This document shows positions 35,873 through 44,300 of a stretch of DNA of 64,000 nt, piece after piece. The stretch's first letter is position 1; each line of letters begins with the position of its first letter. A program made the position numbers and the translations under genes. The stretch is taken from the NCBI GenBank assembly GCA_003243255.1, contig QFQM01000002.1, positions 1 to 64,000 of the forward strand. The letters run 5' to 3'. The notes below the pieces were generated by a model. That model was not told where the DNA came from. It saw only the letters and a program-made list of their open reading frames with translations, and ran no database searches. Origin of the DNA: Flavobacterium psychrophilum. GTDB taxonomy: Bacteria; Bacteroidota; Bacteroidia; Flavobacteriales; Flavobacteriaceae.

Positions 35873-36452
35873 AATCTTCGGTATTAGGTTCTACGGGTGT
35901 CTCGGGGGCGGCAGCCACGAACAGGTCGGGAGCGAACTGCTTCGACAGGCTTGCCCTGCGCGCGCGCAGGGTATCGGCACGGTCGGGATAGTCGGAAGGC
36001 TGCGGCACTTTGCTCCACGCTTCCTTAAATTTCCCTGCCGCCTCAAGGGCATCCACCTGCGCCATCGCATCAAAGTATCGTTTTTCCTTGGGGTCTTGTG
36101 GTGCAGCCTTGTCGGCTTTGTCCTCTTTATCGGTTTTCTCCGCCTTTTTCTTTTCCATTGCGGATTGCTTCTTGGCTTCTTCCTGCCCTTTCAGGAACTG
36201 CTCCATGTTGAGCAGCAATTTTGAGGTCTGCTGTACTGGCTCGGCTATAGCGGGAAAAAATCCCTCGCCGAGTTCCTTCGCATCGCCTTTGAGGATGAGC
36301 GGGGGTATATGCTTCTTGGCGGCATCCCCGCAGCCGTCATTTTGCAGCAGCACCGATACGGTCAGCTTCGCACCCTCTTTTTTGAGGGTCAGGTTCAGGC
36401 AGCCCTCAAACTCAAGGGCTGCCACCTGGCTGAAAAAATTGGTCATTGCCAT
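35802..36452 (-). CDS. PRTRC system protein E
   Basis: 216 residues from the ATG at 36452 (MAMTNFFSQVAALEF); an upstream extension in the same frame is not credible because it overlaps another gene. The N-terminal half fits PRTRC E (LTLKKEGAKLTVSVLLQNDGCGDAAKKHIPPLILKG). A Lys/Glu/Asp-rich linker (about 110-145) and a region typical of the C-terminus (KFKEAWSKVPQPSDYPDR) follow. Confidence 0.88.
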   Translation of the reverse strand: MAMTNFFSQVAALEFEGCLNLTLKKEGAKLTVSVLLQNDGCGDAAKKHIPPLILKGDAKELGEGFFPAIAEPVQQTSKLLLNMEQFLKGQEEAKKQSAMEKKKAEKTDKEDKADKAAPQDPKEKRYFDAMAQVDALEAAGKFKEAWSKVPQPSDYPDRADTLRARRASLSKQFAPDLFVAAAPETPVEPNTEDYDDNAPDAEAVHDEGTAGGDNLG

Positions 36453-36456
36453 AATC

Positions 36457-36642
36457 TTAATTTTTAGGTTCGTAATAATGGGGGCTGCTTTCCACAACCG
36501 CCCGTAAAAGGTTCTCCGCTTTGCGCACCTCGAAAGCATCTTCTGCGCTCATGCCGAGGCGTTCCAATTCCCCGAAACGGGGCAGCGGGCTTTCGATTAC
36601 CCTGATGGCAGCCATTTCCGTAATGTCGGTCAGGCGGCTCAT
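36457..36642 (-). CDS. Small unknown protein of the PRTRC operon
   Basis: 61 residues (contains RLTDITEMAAIRVIESPLPRFGELERLGMSAEDAFEVRKAEN). Its ATG overlaps the stop of the 134-residue gene by 4 bases and it ends 5 bases before protein E, so it is positioned as a real operon member. No family recognised. Confidence 0.65.
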   Translation of the reverse strand: MSRLTDITEMAAIRVIESPLPRFGELERLGMSAEDAFEVRKAENLLRAVVESSPHYYEPKN

Positions 36643-37043
36643 GGCGATGCGGTATAGTGGTCAAACAGCAGCTGCACAGCAAGCCCATAACGCCTGTTCT
36701 CGGGCAGTGGTGGCAGTGCCGCCGCCTGCTTTACGATGCAGTCGATGGTCAGGATGGCGAGATAGCCGTCAAAAAGCTGGTCTGAAAACAGGCTCGTACT
36801 TTTGGTCAGCTTCTGCCCGTAGTTGCGTATGATGCTGTGTGCCTGCTCAGCAAGCTGCATCCAAAAGTCAAAAGGGAGCAGGGTATTTTCCCAAGTGCTG
36901 CGCAGGGTCTCCTCATTTTCATTCAGGAAGGCGTGCGCTGCGGTCAGGCTGTCCAGTATGCCCTGCAGCTGTTCAGGGAACAGGGCGGCAAGCAATTTGC
37001 CCTTGTCCACGTTGTTCATATTTTGAAGTGGTTTCATAATCAT
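36639..37043 (-). CDS. Unknown protein of the PRTRC operon
   Basis: 134 residues, helical, acidic N-terminus. It contains KLLAALFPEQLQGILDSL and a middle LPFDFWMQLAEQAHSIIRNYG. Two later ATG codons (MKPLQ, MNNVD) are alternative starts. It lies between DUF932 and PRTRC E, and is translationally coupled to the 61-residue gene. Function unknown. Confidence 0.7.
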   Translation of the reverse strand: MIMKPLQNMNNVDKGKLLAALFPEQLQGILDSLTAAHAFLNENEETLRSTWENTLLPFDFWMQLAEQAHSIIRNYGQKLTKSTSLFSDQLFDGYLAILTIDCIVKQAAALPPLPENRRYGLAVQLLFDHYTASP

Positions 37044-37083
37044 AAAGTTTATGCAGCCCCGCGGCGGGGGCTGCGGTTATACA

Positions 37084-38127
37084 TCAGTTCAGGTGCAGGG
37101 CAGCTGCCCCGCTTTTTGCAAAGTCGGTACAGAGGTCAAAAGCTTTCTGCGCCCTTGCCTGCGCCGTGCCGCCGAGGTAGATAGATTTCATCTTGTCCTC
37201 ATCGCTCTTGAAACTGCGCACATTTTGGTAGTAGCCTGTCACGGCATTGTACGCCCCGAAGACTGTCCCTTTGGTGGTTTCCATCTGCTGCGTATCGCTT
37301 GCCATCGCGTAACCGAATGCGGCATCGCAGGCATTTTTGAACACGCTTGACAGCTCGTCATCCGCACCTTTTTTCAAAAGCTGCAATGTTTCATTGTTGG
37401 GGCAAAGCGCCAACTGTATCACCTTTTTGACCTGTGCATCCTCAATGCGCACTTTAGACCAGTCGTTAAAAATTCCCTCCAACTGTACCGACAGGGTATC
37501 TGCCAGTCCCATGACCCTGTGGGCATCCTCCAACCGTTGTTTTGCGTTGGCGGTATGCCTGATGCGCACCACGTTTGACATATTCCGTATGGCGGCGTTC
37601 AGCGTGTTTTGGCATACGATGCGGATAGGGGTAAAGGCGGCTGTGATGCTGCCCGAGCCATCGTGTGAGGTAGTCAGGAATATGTACTTTTCGGTTACGT
37701 CATCCCCGTTGCCGACACGGATGTAGCCGGGCAGTTTGGCAGTGATGAAAATGCGCTCACCCTGCCCGATAGCCCCTGCGGTCTCGTACAGGATGCCGTC
37801 CCCGCCGCCCACGATGGCATCAAAGAAGGCGAACGCATCGGCGTTCTGCACGATTTGGTAGTCCTTGCCCACCACTCCGAAAACGGCATTGGTATCGGTG
37901 CGCATCGTGGCGTACTGGTCAGGTACGGCAAAGTCGATGGCAGGTTCTGTGCCTTTGGCGAAAAGTGGTGCTTTTACCACTTCGTAATCTAACCCTGCGT
38001 GCGCTATCGCCTCGCGGGAAGTCGGGTAGTCCTGCACGATTTGCCCAAGGGCATGCCATGCAGTTTGCTTCACGCTGAAAAAGGAATATTTTCCAGTCTG
38101 TTCGTTGAAATTCAGGTTATGTGCCAT
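37084..38127 (-). CDS. DUF932 (phage/plasmid-like) protein
   Basis: 347 residues. The start (MAHNLNFNEQTGKYSFFSVKQTAWHALG) and blocks such as PIRIVCQNTLNAA are typical of DUF932, a protein common on plasmids, phages and PRTRC modules. Function is unknown; an association with DNA metabolism is presumed from context (SSB next door). Confidence 0.9.
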   Translation of the reverse strand: MAHNLNFNEQTGKYSFFSVKQTAWHALGQIVQDYPTSREAIAHAGLDYEVVKAPLFAKGTEPAIDFAVPDQYATMRTDTNAVFGVVGKDYQIVQNADAFAFFDAIVGGGDGILYETAGAIGQGERIFITAKLPGYIRVGNGDDVTEKYIFLTTSHDGSGSITAAFTPIRIVCQNTLNAAIRNMSNVVRIRHTANAKQRLEDAHRVMGLADTLSVQLEGIFNDWSKVRIEDAQVKKVIQLALCPNNETLQLLKKGADDELSSVFKNACDAAFGYAMASDTQQMETTKGTVFGAYNAVTGYYQNVRSFKSDEDKMKSIYLGGTAQARAQKAFDLCTDFAKSGAAALHLN

Positions 38128-38159
38128 GATAATTCGATTTAAGATTAAAATTGTACTGT

Positions 38160-38570
38160 TTAAAAAGGAAGGTCATCCTTCTCGCTGTCAGGGTTTACCT
38201 GTGTGCCTGTAACCTCCATTGCTGCAACTACTGCCTTTGCAGGCTTCTGCTTATCTGCTGCAGCCCCACCGCCGTGCAGCGTAATTTTTGAAGTGTGGAA
38301 GTTCAGCCCCGCCTTTGCCTGACCTTCGCCGTCCACCCATGCCCGTGCGCTCACGCGCCCCGAGAGTTCCACAATCGTACCCTTTGTGAGGTACTGCGCT
38401 ATGCCTGTGCCTATCCAGTAGGAACAGTCAAAAAATTCGGTTTGTGTGACCCGCTCCCCGTTGCGCGCCTTGTAGCTGTCATTGACCGCCACGGAGAAAT
38501 TCACTACCTGCCTGCCTTCTGACACGCTGCGCACCTGCGCATCTGCTGTCACTCGTCCTGTAATGTCCAT
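38160..38570 (-). CDS. ssb: Single-stranded DNA-binding protein
   Basis: 136 residues from the ATG at 38570 (MDITGRVTADAQVRS); an upstream in-frame ATG would add eight residues. The OB fold is visible (VVNFSVAVNDSYK, EFFDCSYWIG, LTKGTIVELSGRVSARAW), and the tail DSEKDDLPF is the acidic tip that binds partner proteins. It is a mobile-element SSB, first gene of the leftward PRTRC operon, 105 bases downstream of a strongly folded element. Confidence 0.92.
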   Translation of the reverse strand: MDITGRVTADAQVRSVSEGRQVVNFSVAVNDSYKARNGERVTQTEFFDCSYWIGTGIAQYLTKGTIVELSGRVSARAWVDGEGQAKAGLNFHTSKITLHGGGAAADKQKPAKAVVAAMEVTGTQVNPDSEKDDLPF

Positions 38571-38669
38571 GATGTAAAATTTTAAATGAAACAATCTTTT
38601 GCATCCTCCTCAACCCCTGCCAAAACAGCATTTTCCAAAAGAAAAAAGGGAAAAAAAGAAAGCCGCCCT

Positions 38670-38760
38670 GAAGTGTGCGGGCGCAAGCGGAGCGCTATAA
38701 GTCCCGAAGGGTGGCCAGCGGCCATTATGCGCGTGCAGCCTGCGCCCGCACGATAACTTC
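38670..38760 (-). ncRNA. Highly structured element upstream of ssb (candidate RNA)
   Basis: Outer arms GTGCGGGCGCA (38675-38685) and TGCGCCCGCAC (38741-38751) pair perfectly over 11 bp, and GAAGT/ACTTC extends the stem beyond a 4-base bulge. Inside, GCGC(T)ATAA (38692-38700) pairs with TTATGCGC (38725-38732), enclosing two hairpins: CCCGAAGGG (38703-38711), which on the minus strand is a cUUCGg tetraloop, and TGGCC-AGC-GGCCA (38712-38724). The tetraloop favours a minus-strand RNA, in the leader of the ssb operon. The structure is seen in the sequence; its function is not known. Confidence 0.6.
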
Positions 38761-39041
38761 GCTTGCCTTTTTATCCCTTTTCCCATTGGAAATGAAACTC
38801 TGATAAGTAATAAAATCAGCTATGAATAGGGGCTAAAAAGTTAAGGCGGAAAGTGGTGGGCTAAGACTTATAGAGCGCTTTAAATATGCAAATGATAAAA
38901 ACATATCTCATCTTAGCGCTTCTATAACAACTATGTGGTAAGATTTTTAGAAGATTCATCCAGTTTACGATGCATCGCTAAATTTACTGACCATAAATTG
39001 TAACAGTCAATTTTTTACATTTACAAAATAAAAGTTAGCCG
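38761..39041. other. Gene-free spacer between the PRTRC and Septu-like genes
   Basis: AT-rich and without an open frame of note. It ends the GC-rich PRTRC block; composition drops sharply after about 38780, as if a different DNA segment begins here. TACATTTA near 39017 may be a weak -7 element for the ATPase gene. Confidence 0.4.
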
Positions 39042-40400
39042 ATGAACAATTTTAAGTTGCTAGCGATTCGCCCTATGAAAGGGTGCGATAGCAAATTTAC
39101 TAAGAACCTTACAGAAGGGCAAATTTATCAATTTTATACCCCTTACCGCTTCTATGATTCCGAATCAAAACCTATACTTAAAGCGTCAGAGCAGGCTGTT
39201 GCATTCATTGATTCAGATAAAGAGGCCAGTCCGGGATTGTACAATAAGCTGACCGCTGATGGCCATACACTTTTCATATCGATTTCGGCCGTAGCAGGCA
39301 GAAACGGCTCAGGAAAAAGTTCACTTATTGAACTGCTTTTTGCAGCAATCTATTTATATTCAGTTACTAATGAAGTGCTTTCGCCCAATATTCGGGAACT
39401 TAGTGACTACAACGAATTCCTTGATAAAGACAATGATAGCTTAAAAGGAGATGCATCGGAACTGCTGGGAAGGAAGGATACGATCAAAGCGACATTACAA
39501 GAGTTATGTGAGGGAAAATATAATGAATCGGTAAAACATACAAACTCCGAGCGGGGTAAGGCAGAGTTGAATAAAGAACAAGTGCTTTTTGAAAAATTAA
39601 AAGAGAATTTCACGGATTTTGCAGACAGGGAAAAGAAGATAGTAAACCGTATTCAGTTTATAATAGATAAAAAGAAAGAGAATGACGCAAAGAAAAATGA
39701 CATTGTTGAGTTTGGGAAAAAGCTAAAAGTAGAAGTCTATTATGAAATCGATGGCAATTTTTATCGTCTAGTGCTGGATTACAATAAGGACGTCATTTCC
39801 AAAATTGAAGCAATACCCAATCTAAATACAGATATAATCTCACTGGCTCCAGATACTGCAATCGCGAAATTATCGAGGCATTTTTTCTATTCTATTGCTG
39901 TAAATTACTCTCACCATGCTTTAAACGCTACACATATGGGTGACTGGATTAACGCGCTTTTTCTCAAGAATGATGGATATACGGCACCTTTAGTACTGAA
40001 TCCCATGCGTAAAGGGGGTAATTTCAATATTAATGATGAAATGCGCTTTGCACGCTATAGGCTGCTGACAAATGCTGTCAAAGAGAAAATTGCAAATCCG
40101 TCAAAAGATTATAACGTATACGTAACAGATAATCAATTTATTGATAAAGTTAAATTGACTTTAAACTGGCCTAAAATTGATAGAATTCGCCGCGAACTGA
40201 AGTGTAAGGCTAATGGTACTATAAGTAGTTATGATCTGAGGTCTCGAAACTTTTTTGACACTCTTATTGCCGATTATCTGGGATCTGGAGAACTGGTAAA
40301 ACTTAATACTTATAATTTCCCGCTTAAGGAGATTATTATAAATTACATATTGCAAAAAATAGAACGTATTCCAGAAACATATCCTTGGTTTGGAGGGTAA
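39042..40400 (+). pseudogene. Septu-like AAA/ABC ATPase, N-terminal part, split by IS
   Basis: The first 451 residues of an ATPase. Walker A is AGRNGSGKSSL near 84-94, and a coiled-coil-like charged region covers about 130-240. The frame is cut by the insertion sequence at 40396; the TAA at 40398-40400 belongs to the IS. Removing the IS and one GTTTGGAG copy joins it in frame (PWF-GEG-YQF) to 44408-45318, giving a 754-residue protein. The gene is therefore probably inactive unless the IS excises precisely. Confidence 0.85.
40388..40395 (+). repeat. Target-site duplication, left copy
   Basis: GTTTGGAG immediately before the left inverted repeat; identical to 44400-44407. Confidence 0.9.
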
Positions 40401-40560
40401 CTATATACTATTTTACACCGAGCCATCTTAATTGATGGTTTTTGTGTTTTTAGGATAGTTGCCCCGAAAAAATTTATTAAAGAGAGGGGACAATTATTTG
40501 TAACTAATTTTTAATAAATATGAATTTTAAAGTAAAAATCAAAATTATCATTAACAACAA

Positions 40561-40585
40561 AAGCCACTCTAAATTGAAGTGGCTT
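40561..40585. terminator. Hairpin inside the IS
   Basis: AAGCCACT and AGTGGCTT form an 8-bp stem around nine bases, with A-rich sequence before and T-rich after, so it could stop transcription from either side. A smaller hairpin (CCATC/GATGG followed by TTTTTGTG) lies at 40423-40438. Confidence 0.5.
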
Positions 40586-40602
40586 TATTATTTAGTAATA
40601 CT

Positions 40603-40833
40603 ATGCAACAATCTATACCCCTTTTTCCTGAACGTCCTATTCTTTCTGAAACTGAAATAAAAGAATATATGGATAACTTAGGAGTAAAAACTTATGGTAG
40701 ATATATAGAAATTGTTTTAGACTTTCATAATCTTGATATAGAGAGCTTAAACAAAAAACATCCTTTATATGAAAGGATTATAAAAGCAAAAGAAAATATT
40801 TCTACTGATGGCTTTGCTTCTTTTCGTATATGA
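40603..40833 (+). CDS. IS passenger: unknown 76-residue protein
   Basis: Begins at the ATG 40603 (MQQSIPLFPERPILSETEIKEYM); an upstream TTG in frame overlaps the hairpin and is unlikely. Acidic and helical, no recognised domain. It overlaps the 3' end of the convergent gene 40802-41056 by 32 bases. Cargo of the IS. Confidence 0.55.
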   Translation: MQQSIPLFPERPILSETEIKEYMDNLGVKTYGRYIEIVLDFHNLDIESLNKKHPLYERIIKAKENISTDGFASFRI

Positions 40834-41056
40834 CAAGGTAAACATCCACAGCCCCTCTAAATTTGGTTTCTTCATTTGGGCTATCAACAGGTTTAACTTT
40901 TGAAAGCATTTCTATTGCATCTGCATAGCTATTGACTTTTATGTGTAGAATAGGTTCACGCTCGTCAAAAACATCTCCTATAAAAAATCTATAATTAGAA
41001 TCAGGATTTGACTCTAAAATTGATTTAGCTTCATCTATAAATTCTTGAATTGTCAT
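40802..41056 (-). CDS. IS passenger: unknown 84-residue protein
   Basis: MTIQEFIDEAKSILESNPD..., acidic, ending EKKQSHQ. Probably a small soluble alpha/beta protein. No family recognised. It is the last gene of a three-gene minus-strand run with the following two. Confidence 0.55.
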   Translation of the reverse strand: MTIQEFIDEAKSILESNPDSNYRFFIGDVFDEREPILHIKVNSYADAIEMLSKVKPVDSPNEETKFRGAVDVYLVIYEKKQSHQ

Positions 41057-41069
41057 AATATAATTGGTT

Positions 41070-41252
41070 TTATGGTTTATGTGTTTTCTTTTTTGAACTG
41101 TCCCACAGCCACATACCTAAAATAAGTAAAACTGTGCAGAATAGGATATATTTAAGAGAGTGTTTTTCATACTCTGTTCCTGTAATTAAGAACGCAGTAA
41201 GATAGTTTAGAGCAGCCAGTATAATAAGAATTATTGAAAATAATTTTTTCAT
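41070..41252 (-). CDS. IS passenger: small two-helix membrane protein
   Basis: 60 residues with hydrophobic segments at about 4-22 and 34-50 and a Lys-rich C-terminus (SSKKKTHKP). It overlaps the upstream sorting-domain gene by 4 bases, so it is translationally coupled. Function unknown. Confidence 0.6.
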   Translation of the reverse strand: MKKLFSIILIILAALNYLTAFLITGTEYEKHSLKYILFCTVLLILGMWLWDSSKKKTHKP

Positions 41253-41857
41253 TGCTTAACTATTTTAATGGTTTTAGAAGCTTTTTCGGCAGATAAGTTT
41301 ACAAAGTAAATACCACTATTTACCCCAGTTAAGTCTATTTCTATCGATTCATTATTTATAGCTTGATTGTAGACAATTTGACCTGATGAATTGAATATGG
41401 AGATAGAATTTATTTTGTTAGTGTTTTTAATTGATAATACTTCATTTATAGGGTTGGCATATTGTAAAGATGAAAGGCTGTTTTCATCAATGTTAGCAAC
41501 GGGAGTCTGAACGGTTAAATGAGCAATATTTACACCCTCACAACCAGTTAACACATTTTTCACTTTATAATAGTAAGTATAGCCGCCCCCTGTAATTAAT
41601 GCAGGTAACGGGGTGACAGGCTCAAACCAACCAACACTTGAAACAGTTAGTTCAAAATCAATATCAGGGTTTAATTCTAATACTGGCTCGAAGATATGTT
41701 CATATGTAAACAAAGCAGCACCGTCATTTGGGCTCTCATCTTGGTTATCAATAATTATTATTTCAAGTTGCGGGGCTATCGGTAGCGGGCTATCTCCACA
41801 GTCAACTTGACAATAAACAGCAGGGGTAAAAAACATTAATAAAAGAACTTTTTTCAT
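41249..41857 (-). CDS. IS passenger: secreted protein with T9SS sorting domain
   Basis: 202 residues. A signal peptide (ending PAVYCQ) is followed by a Pro/Asp-rich beta region. From about 120 the text fits a type A T9SS sorting domain: NPINEVLSIKN..., ISIFNSSGQIVYNQ, GVNSGIYFVNLS and KTIKIVKQ at the end. The product would be sent to the cell surface by type IX secretion. Finding such a gene as IS cargo is unusual. Confidence 0.8.
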   Translation of the reverse strand: MKKVLLLMFFTPAVYCQVDCGDSPLPIAPQLEIIIIDNQDESPNDGAALFTYEHIFEPVLELNPDIDFELTVSSVGWFEPVTPLPALITGGGYTYYYKVKNVLTGCEGVNIAHLTVQTPVANIDENSLSSLQYANPINEVLSIKNTNKINSISIFNSSGQIVYNQAINNESIEIDLTGVNSGIYFVNLSAEKASKTIKIVKQ

Positions 41858-41882
41858 AATTGGGTGGTAGTTATGGGTTAAT

Positions 41883-42062
41883 AAAAAAGCGTGGCCTTAA
41901 CAATCACACCTAACCCTTGGCCTACCACAGCCTTAGAAGTAATGAATGCAAGCCACGCCAAACGGCGCGCTACACATACATTGTTTACTTCTTTATTCGA
42001 GGTGGTAGTTCGGGTCAAGTAACAAATGCACAGAGCACGTAATATTTTCAGCTTCAAATATA
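41883..42062 (-). ncRNA. Candidate structured transcript upstream of the sorting-domain gene
   Basis: The gene-free 41858-42213 stretch has TATATTTG on the minus strand (42055-42062), a full TAnnTTTG match. About 100 bases downstream GCGTGGC pairs with GCCACGC (41952-41958 with 41889-41895), and six T follow on the minus strand. This would give a transcript of roughly 165 nt with a terminator-like end, or a folded leader of the T9SS gene. Low certainty. Confidence 0.35.
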
Positions 42063-42213
42063 GACAATTAAAATAAAATTTAGCTTTTTGGAAGTATAAA
42101 TAAGACGCTGTACATTAGCGTTATGCGGGTGTTAAATGTAGAAGATTATTACACTAATTATTAGGATAAGTGTAACTAAATCAATACCTTTAGTGAAGAA
42201 AAATCTCCGCATC

Positions 42214-43152
42214 ATGTTTAATAAATCCTTTACTTCAATTTTAGATGTCATCAATAATTTCCCTGATGAACAAGCCTGTATCGAATACTTAGAAGAGGCA
42301 CGCTGGGGCAATAATGTGATTAGTCCGTTCGATGAAACTTCAAAAGTATATGAATGTAAAAACAACCGTTACAAGTGTAAGAACACAGGTAAGTATTTTA
42401 ATGTGCGCACTAAAACTATGTTTGATAATTCTAAAATAGAACTGCAAAAATGGTTTATAGCAATTTGGTTATGCACTTCGCATAAAAAATCAATGAGCAG
42501 TTTACAATTAGGCAGGGATTTGAATATTACACAAAAGTCAGCTTGGTTTATGCTTCAACGTATTAGAAACTGTTTTGATATAGATGATACACCATCAGAT
42601 AATATGGTTGAAGTTGATGAAACCTATATAGGCGGTGCAAATAAGAATAAAAGCTTATCTAAGCGAAGAGAACTCCATAAAAATGGCGCACAAACAGGAG
42701 GTAATCATAAAAAACCTGTATTAGGGATATTAGAAAGAGAAGGAAGATTAAAAGGTATAGTTATCCCTGAAAGTACAGGTAAAACTATTAAGCCTATTCT
42801 ATTTGATGAAATAAAACAGTCTGCTATTGTAGTAACTGATGGATCGGGAGTATATAAAGACATAAACAAAAACTTTAGCGACCACCAAAAAGTATATCAC
42901 AATAAAGACCAATATGTAAACGGACAATATCATACAAATACAATAGAGGGATTTTGGGCATTACTGAAAAGAAATATCTTTGGGATACATCATTCGGTTA
43001 GCACAAAGCATCTACAGTTGTATGTAAACAATATGGTGTTCCACTACAATGAAAGAAAATTAACTACACACGAGCGATTTAATTTACTAATTTTAAACTC
43101 TGATACGAGATTAAAGTATAAAGACTTAATAAGAAAGAATGGCGAGGATTAA
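42214..43152 (+). CDS. IS1595-family transposase
   Basis: 312 residues from the ATG at 42214; a GTG seven codons earlier is possible. Zinc-ribbon-type N-terminus (YECKNNRYKCKNTGKYFNVRTKTMF), then the ISXO2-like DDE domain with VEVDETYIGGANKNKS, VVTDGSGVYKDI and HTNTIEGFWALLKRNIFG. These give the catalytic acidic residues and N-x-E-G-F-W block of the family. It moves the surrounding element. Confidence 0.93.
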   Translation: MFNKSFTSILDVINNFPDEQACIEYLEEARWGNNVISPFDETSKVYECKNNRYKCKNTGKYFNVRTKTMFDNSKIELQKWFIAIWLCTSHKKSMSSLQLGRDLNITQKSAWFMLQRIRNCFDIDDTPSDNMVEVDETYIGGANKNKSLSKRRELHKNGAQTGGNHKKPVLGILEREGRLKGIVIPESTGKTIKPILFDEIKQSAIVVTDGSGVYKDINKNFSDHQKVYHNKDQYVNGQYHTNTIEGFWALLKRNIFGIHHSVSTKHLQLYVNNMVFHYNERKLTTHERFNLLILNSDTRLKYKDLIRKNGED

Positions 43153-43405
43153 AGAAGAAGAATTAAAAGACATTCCACACGTAGAATTTGAAGGACAAAA
43201 ATATTATGCTGTAAAAGAAACAGCACAAGCATTAAATGCTGATTTAAAAGGCATAGAAGCAATTAAATTACCTATAGTAGGAGTTTATACAGAAGTTGCT
43301 ACATTCGATGCTATAATTGCGGCAAAAGAAGCAAACAGAAAACTATCAGAATTCGACAAGAATATAATAAAGGCAATAAACTACAATCCGAAGGAGAAGA
43401 AGTAA
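43139..43405 (+). CDS. Small accessory protein coupled to the transposase
   Basis: 88 residues, overlapping the transposase end by 14 bases. MARIKEEELKDIPHVEFEGQ... is Lys/Glu/Ala-rich and contains KYYAVKETAQALNADLKGIEAIKLP, resembling small antitoxin- or prophage-maintenance-like proteins that choose or skip an HTH. No firm family. Confidence 0.55.
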   Translation: MARIKEEELKDIPHVEFEGQKYYAVKETAQALNADLKGIEAIKLPIVGVYTEVATFDAIIAAKEANRKLSEFDKNIIKAINYNPKEKK

Positions 43406-43503
43406 GAGATGTAGGAGTTAATAACAATTAAGAAGACTTATTAACTATTTTTAATTATGTAAACGAAATTAAAATAATGTTGTCTATATTTGTATAGAAG
43501 AAA

Positions 43504-43536
43504 AAACTCCTAAAGTAAAAAATACAAAAGGAGTTT
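43504..43536 (-). terminator. Terminator of the small membrane peptide gene
   Basis: AAACTCCT and AGGAGTTT form an 8-bp stem; on the minus strand six T follow. It lies 16 bases past the stop of the frame at 43552-43680. Confidence 0.65.
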
Positions 43537-43551
43537 CTAAAAATGATTATT

Positions 43552-43680
43552 CTATCTTTCGATAAATAATCTCGCAAAATTGATTAGTAAGTTTCCGAGG
43601 CCTAAAATCAATGAAGCGAGTTTCCAAAATGTGAGCCATTGACTTTCTGGGTCGGTAGGCTCATTTTTTTGCTTTCGCAT
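43552..43680 (-). CDS. 42-residue amphipathic membrane peptide (possible toxin-like)
   Basis: Encodes MRKQKNEPTDPESQW, then the hydrophobic/aromatic LTFWKLASLILGLGN and LLINFARLFIER. A TATCTTTG promoter element (43685-43692, minus) lies only four bases before the ATG, so the mRNA would start at or near the start codon (leaderless). A terminator follows. Promoter, frame and terminator together support a real small gene. It resembles small hydrophobic toxins, but this is inference. Confidence 0.5.
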   Translation of the reverse strand: MRKQKNEPTDPESQWLTFWKLASLILGLGNLLINFARLFIER

Positions 43681-43684
43681 ATGT

Positions 43685-43692
43685 CAAAGATA
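43685..43692 (-). promoter_or_regulatory. TATCTTTG -7 element of the small peptide gene
   Basis: A full TAnnTTTG match on the minus strand, four bases before the ATG at 43680. Confidence 0.45.
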
Positions 43693-43848
43693 GCTATAAT
43701 ATTGGTGTGCTTTAGTAAAAGTTTTGCACAATTTTATGTCAATAACTACCCTTGCAATCAATTTTGGTCTCAAGAACTATTTTTAAAATAAAAGCTTTCA
43801 ATTTGTGGATTATTTCCAGCTTTTATTTTCACATATTCACGTAACACA

Positions 43849-43876
43849 AAGCCCCGCAATAACGCAGGGCTTTTTT
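43849..43876 (+). terminator. Hairpin with T-run in the IS
   Basis: AAGCCC and GGGCTT enclose CGCAATAACGCA and are followed by further T residues. Likely terminator for the rightward transposase genes. Confidence 0.6.
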
Positions 43877-43928
43877 AATATCTAATAATTTATGAATAAC
43901 TATGTATCAGGTGTTGATGATTATACGC

Positions 43929-44300
43929 CTAATCCCGAACACGATTTACAAAAACAGGAACACCCTCTTGATTGTAAAAAACCCGTCCTGATTGCTCGTC
44001 TTTATAGCCGCAAGAAAGATAACAATACTCCTTATAATCAGGGTTAGTAATCATTTCTATATTAGGGTTATTTTCTTTTGTCCTACCTGTTTTTATATAA
44101 AATTGACCAGGACTATTATTAGAAGAGAAAATAAAACTGTAAGTTCCTGAATCCTCTAATACTACATCTAATTCTGTTTCCCAATCTTTCATTAAAGCTC
44201 TGTAAAAATAATGAGCGTTTTCTTCATCAGTAAAAAGAAAGACTAAGAATAAACTATTGTTAGGCGATTTGATAGGCGCAACATCATAAGGTAATTCCAT
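43929..44300 (-). CDS. IS passenger: unknown 123-residue protein
   Basis: Contains SLFLVFLFTDEENAHYFYRALM and SGTYSFIFSSNNSPGQFYIKTGR, an alpha/beta protein with many aromatic residues, probably cytoplasmic. Starts near the right inverted repeat, so its promoter must lie within the last 80 bases of the IS. No family recognised. Confidence 0.55.
   Translation of the reverse strand: MELPYDVAPIKSPNNSLFLVFLFTDEENAHYFYRALMKDWETELDVVLEDSGTYSFIFSSNNSPGQFYIKTGRTKENNPNIEMITNPDYKEYCYLSCGYKDEQSGRVFYNQEGVPVFVNRVRD

Noticed and set aside
35838..36507. Two + strand frames (128 and 165 residues) over PRTRC E
   Set aside because: Shadows of the E gene.
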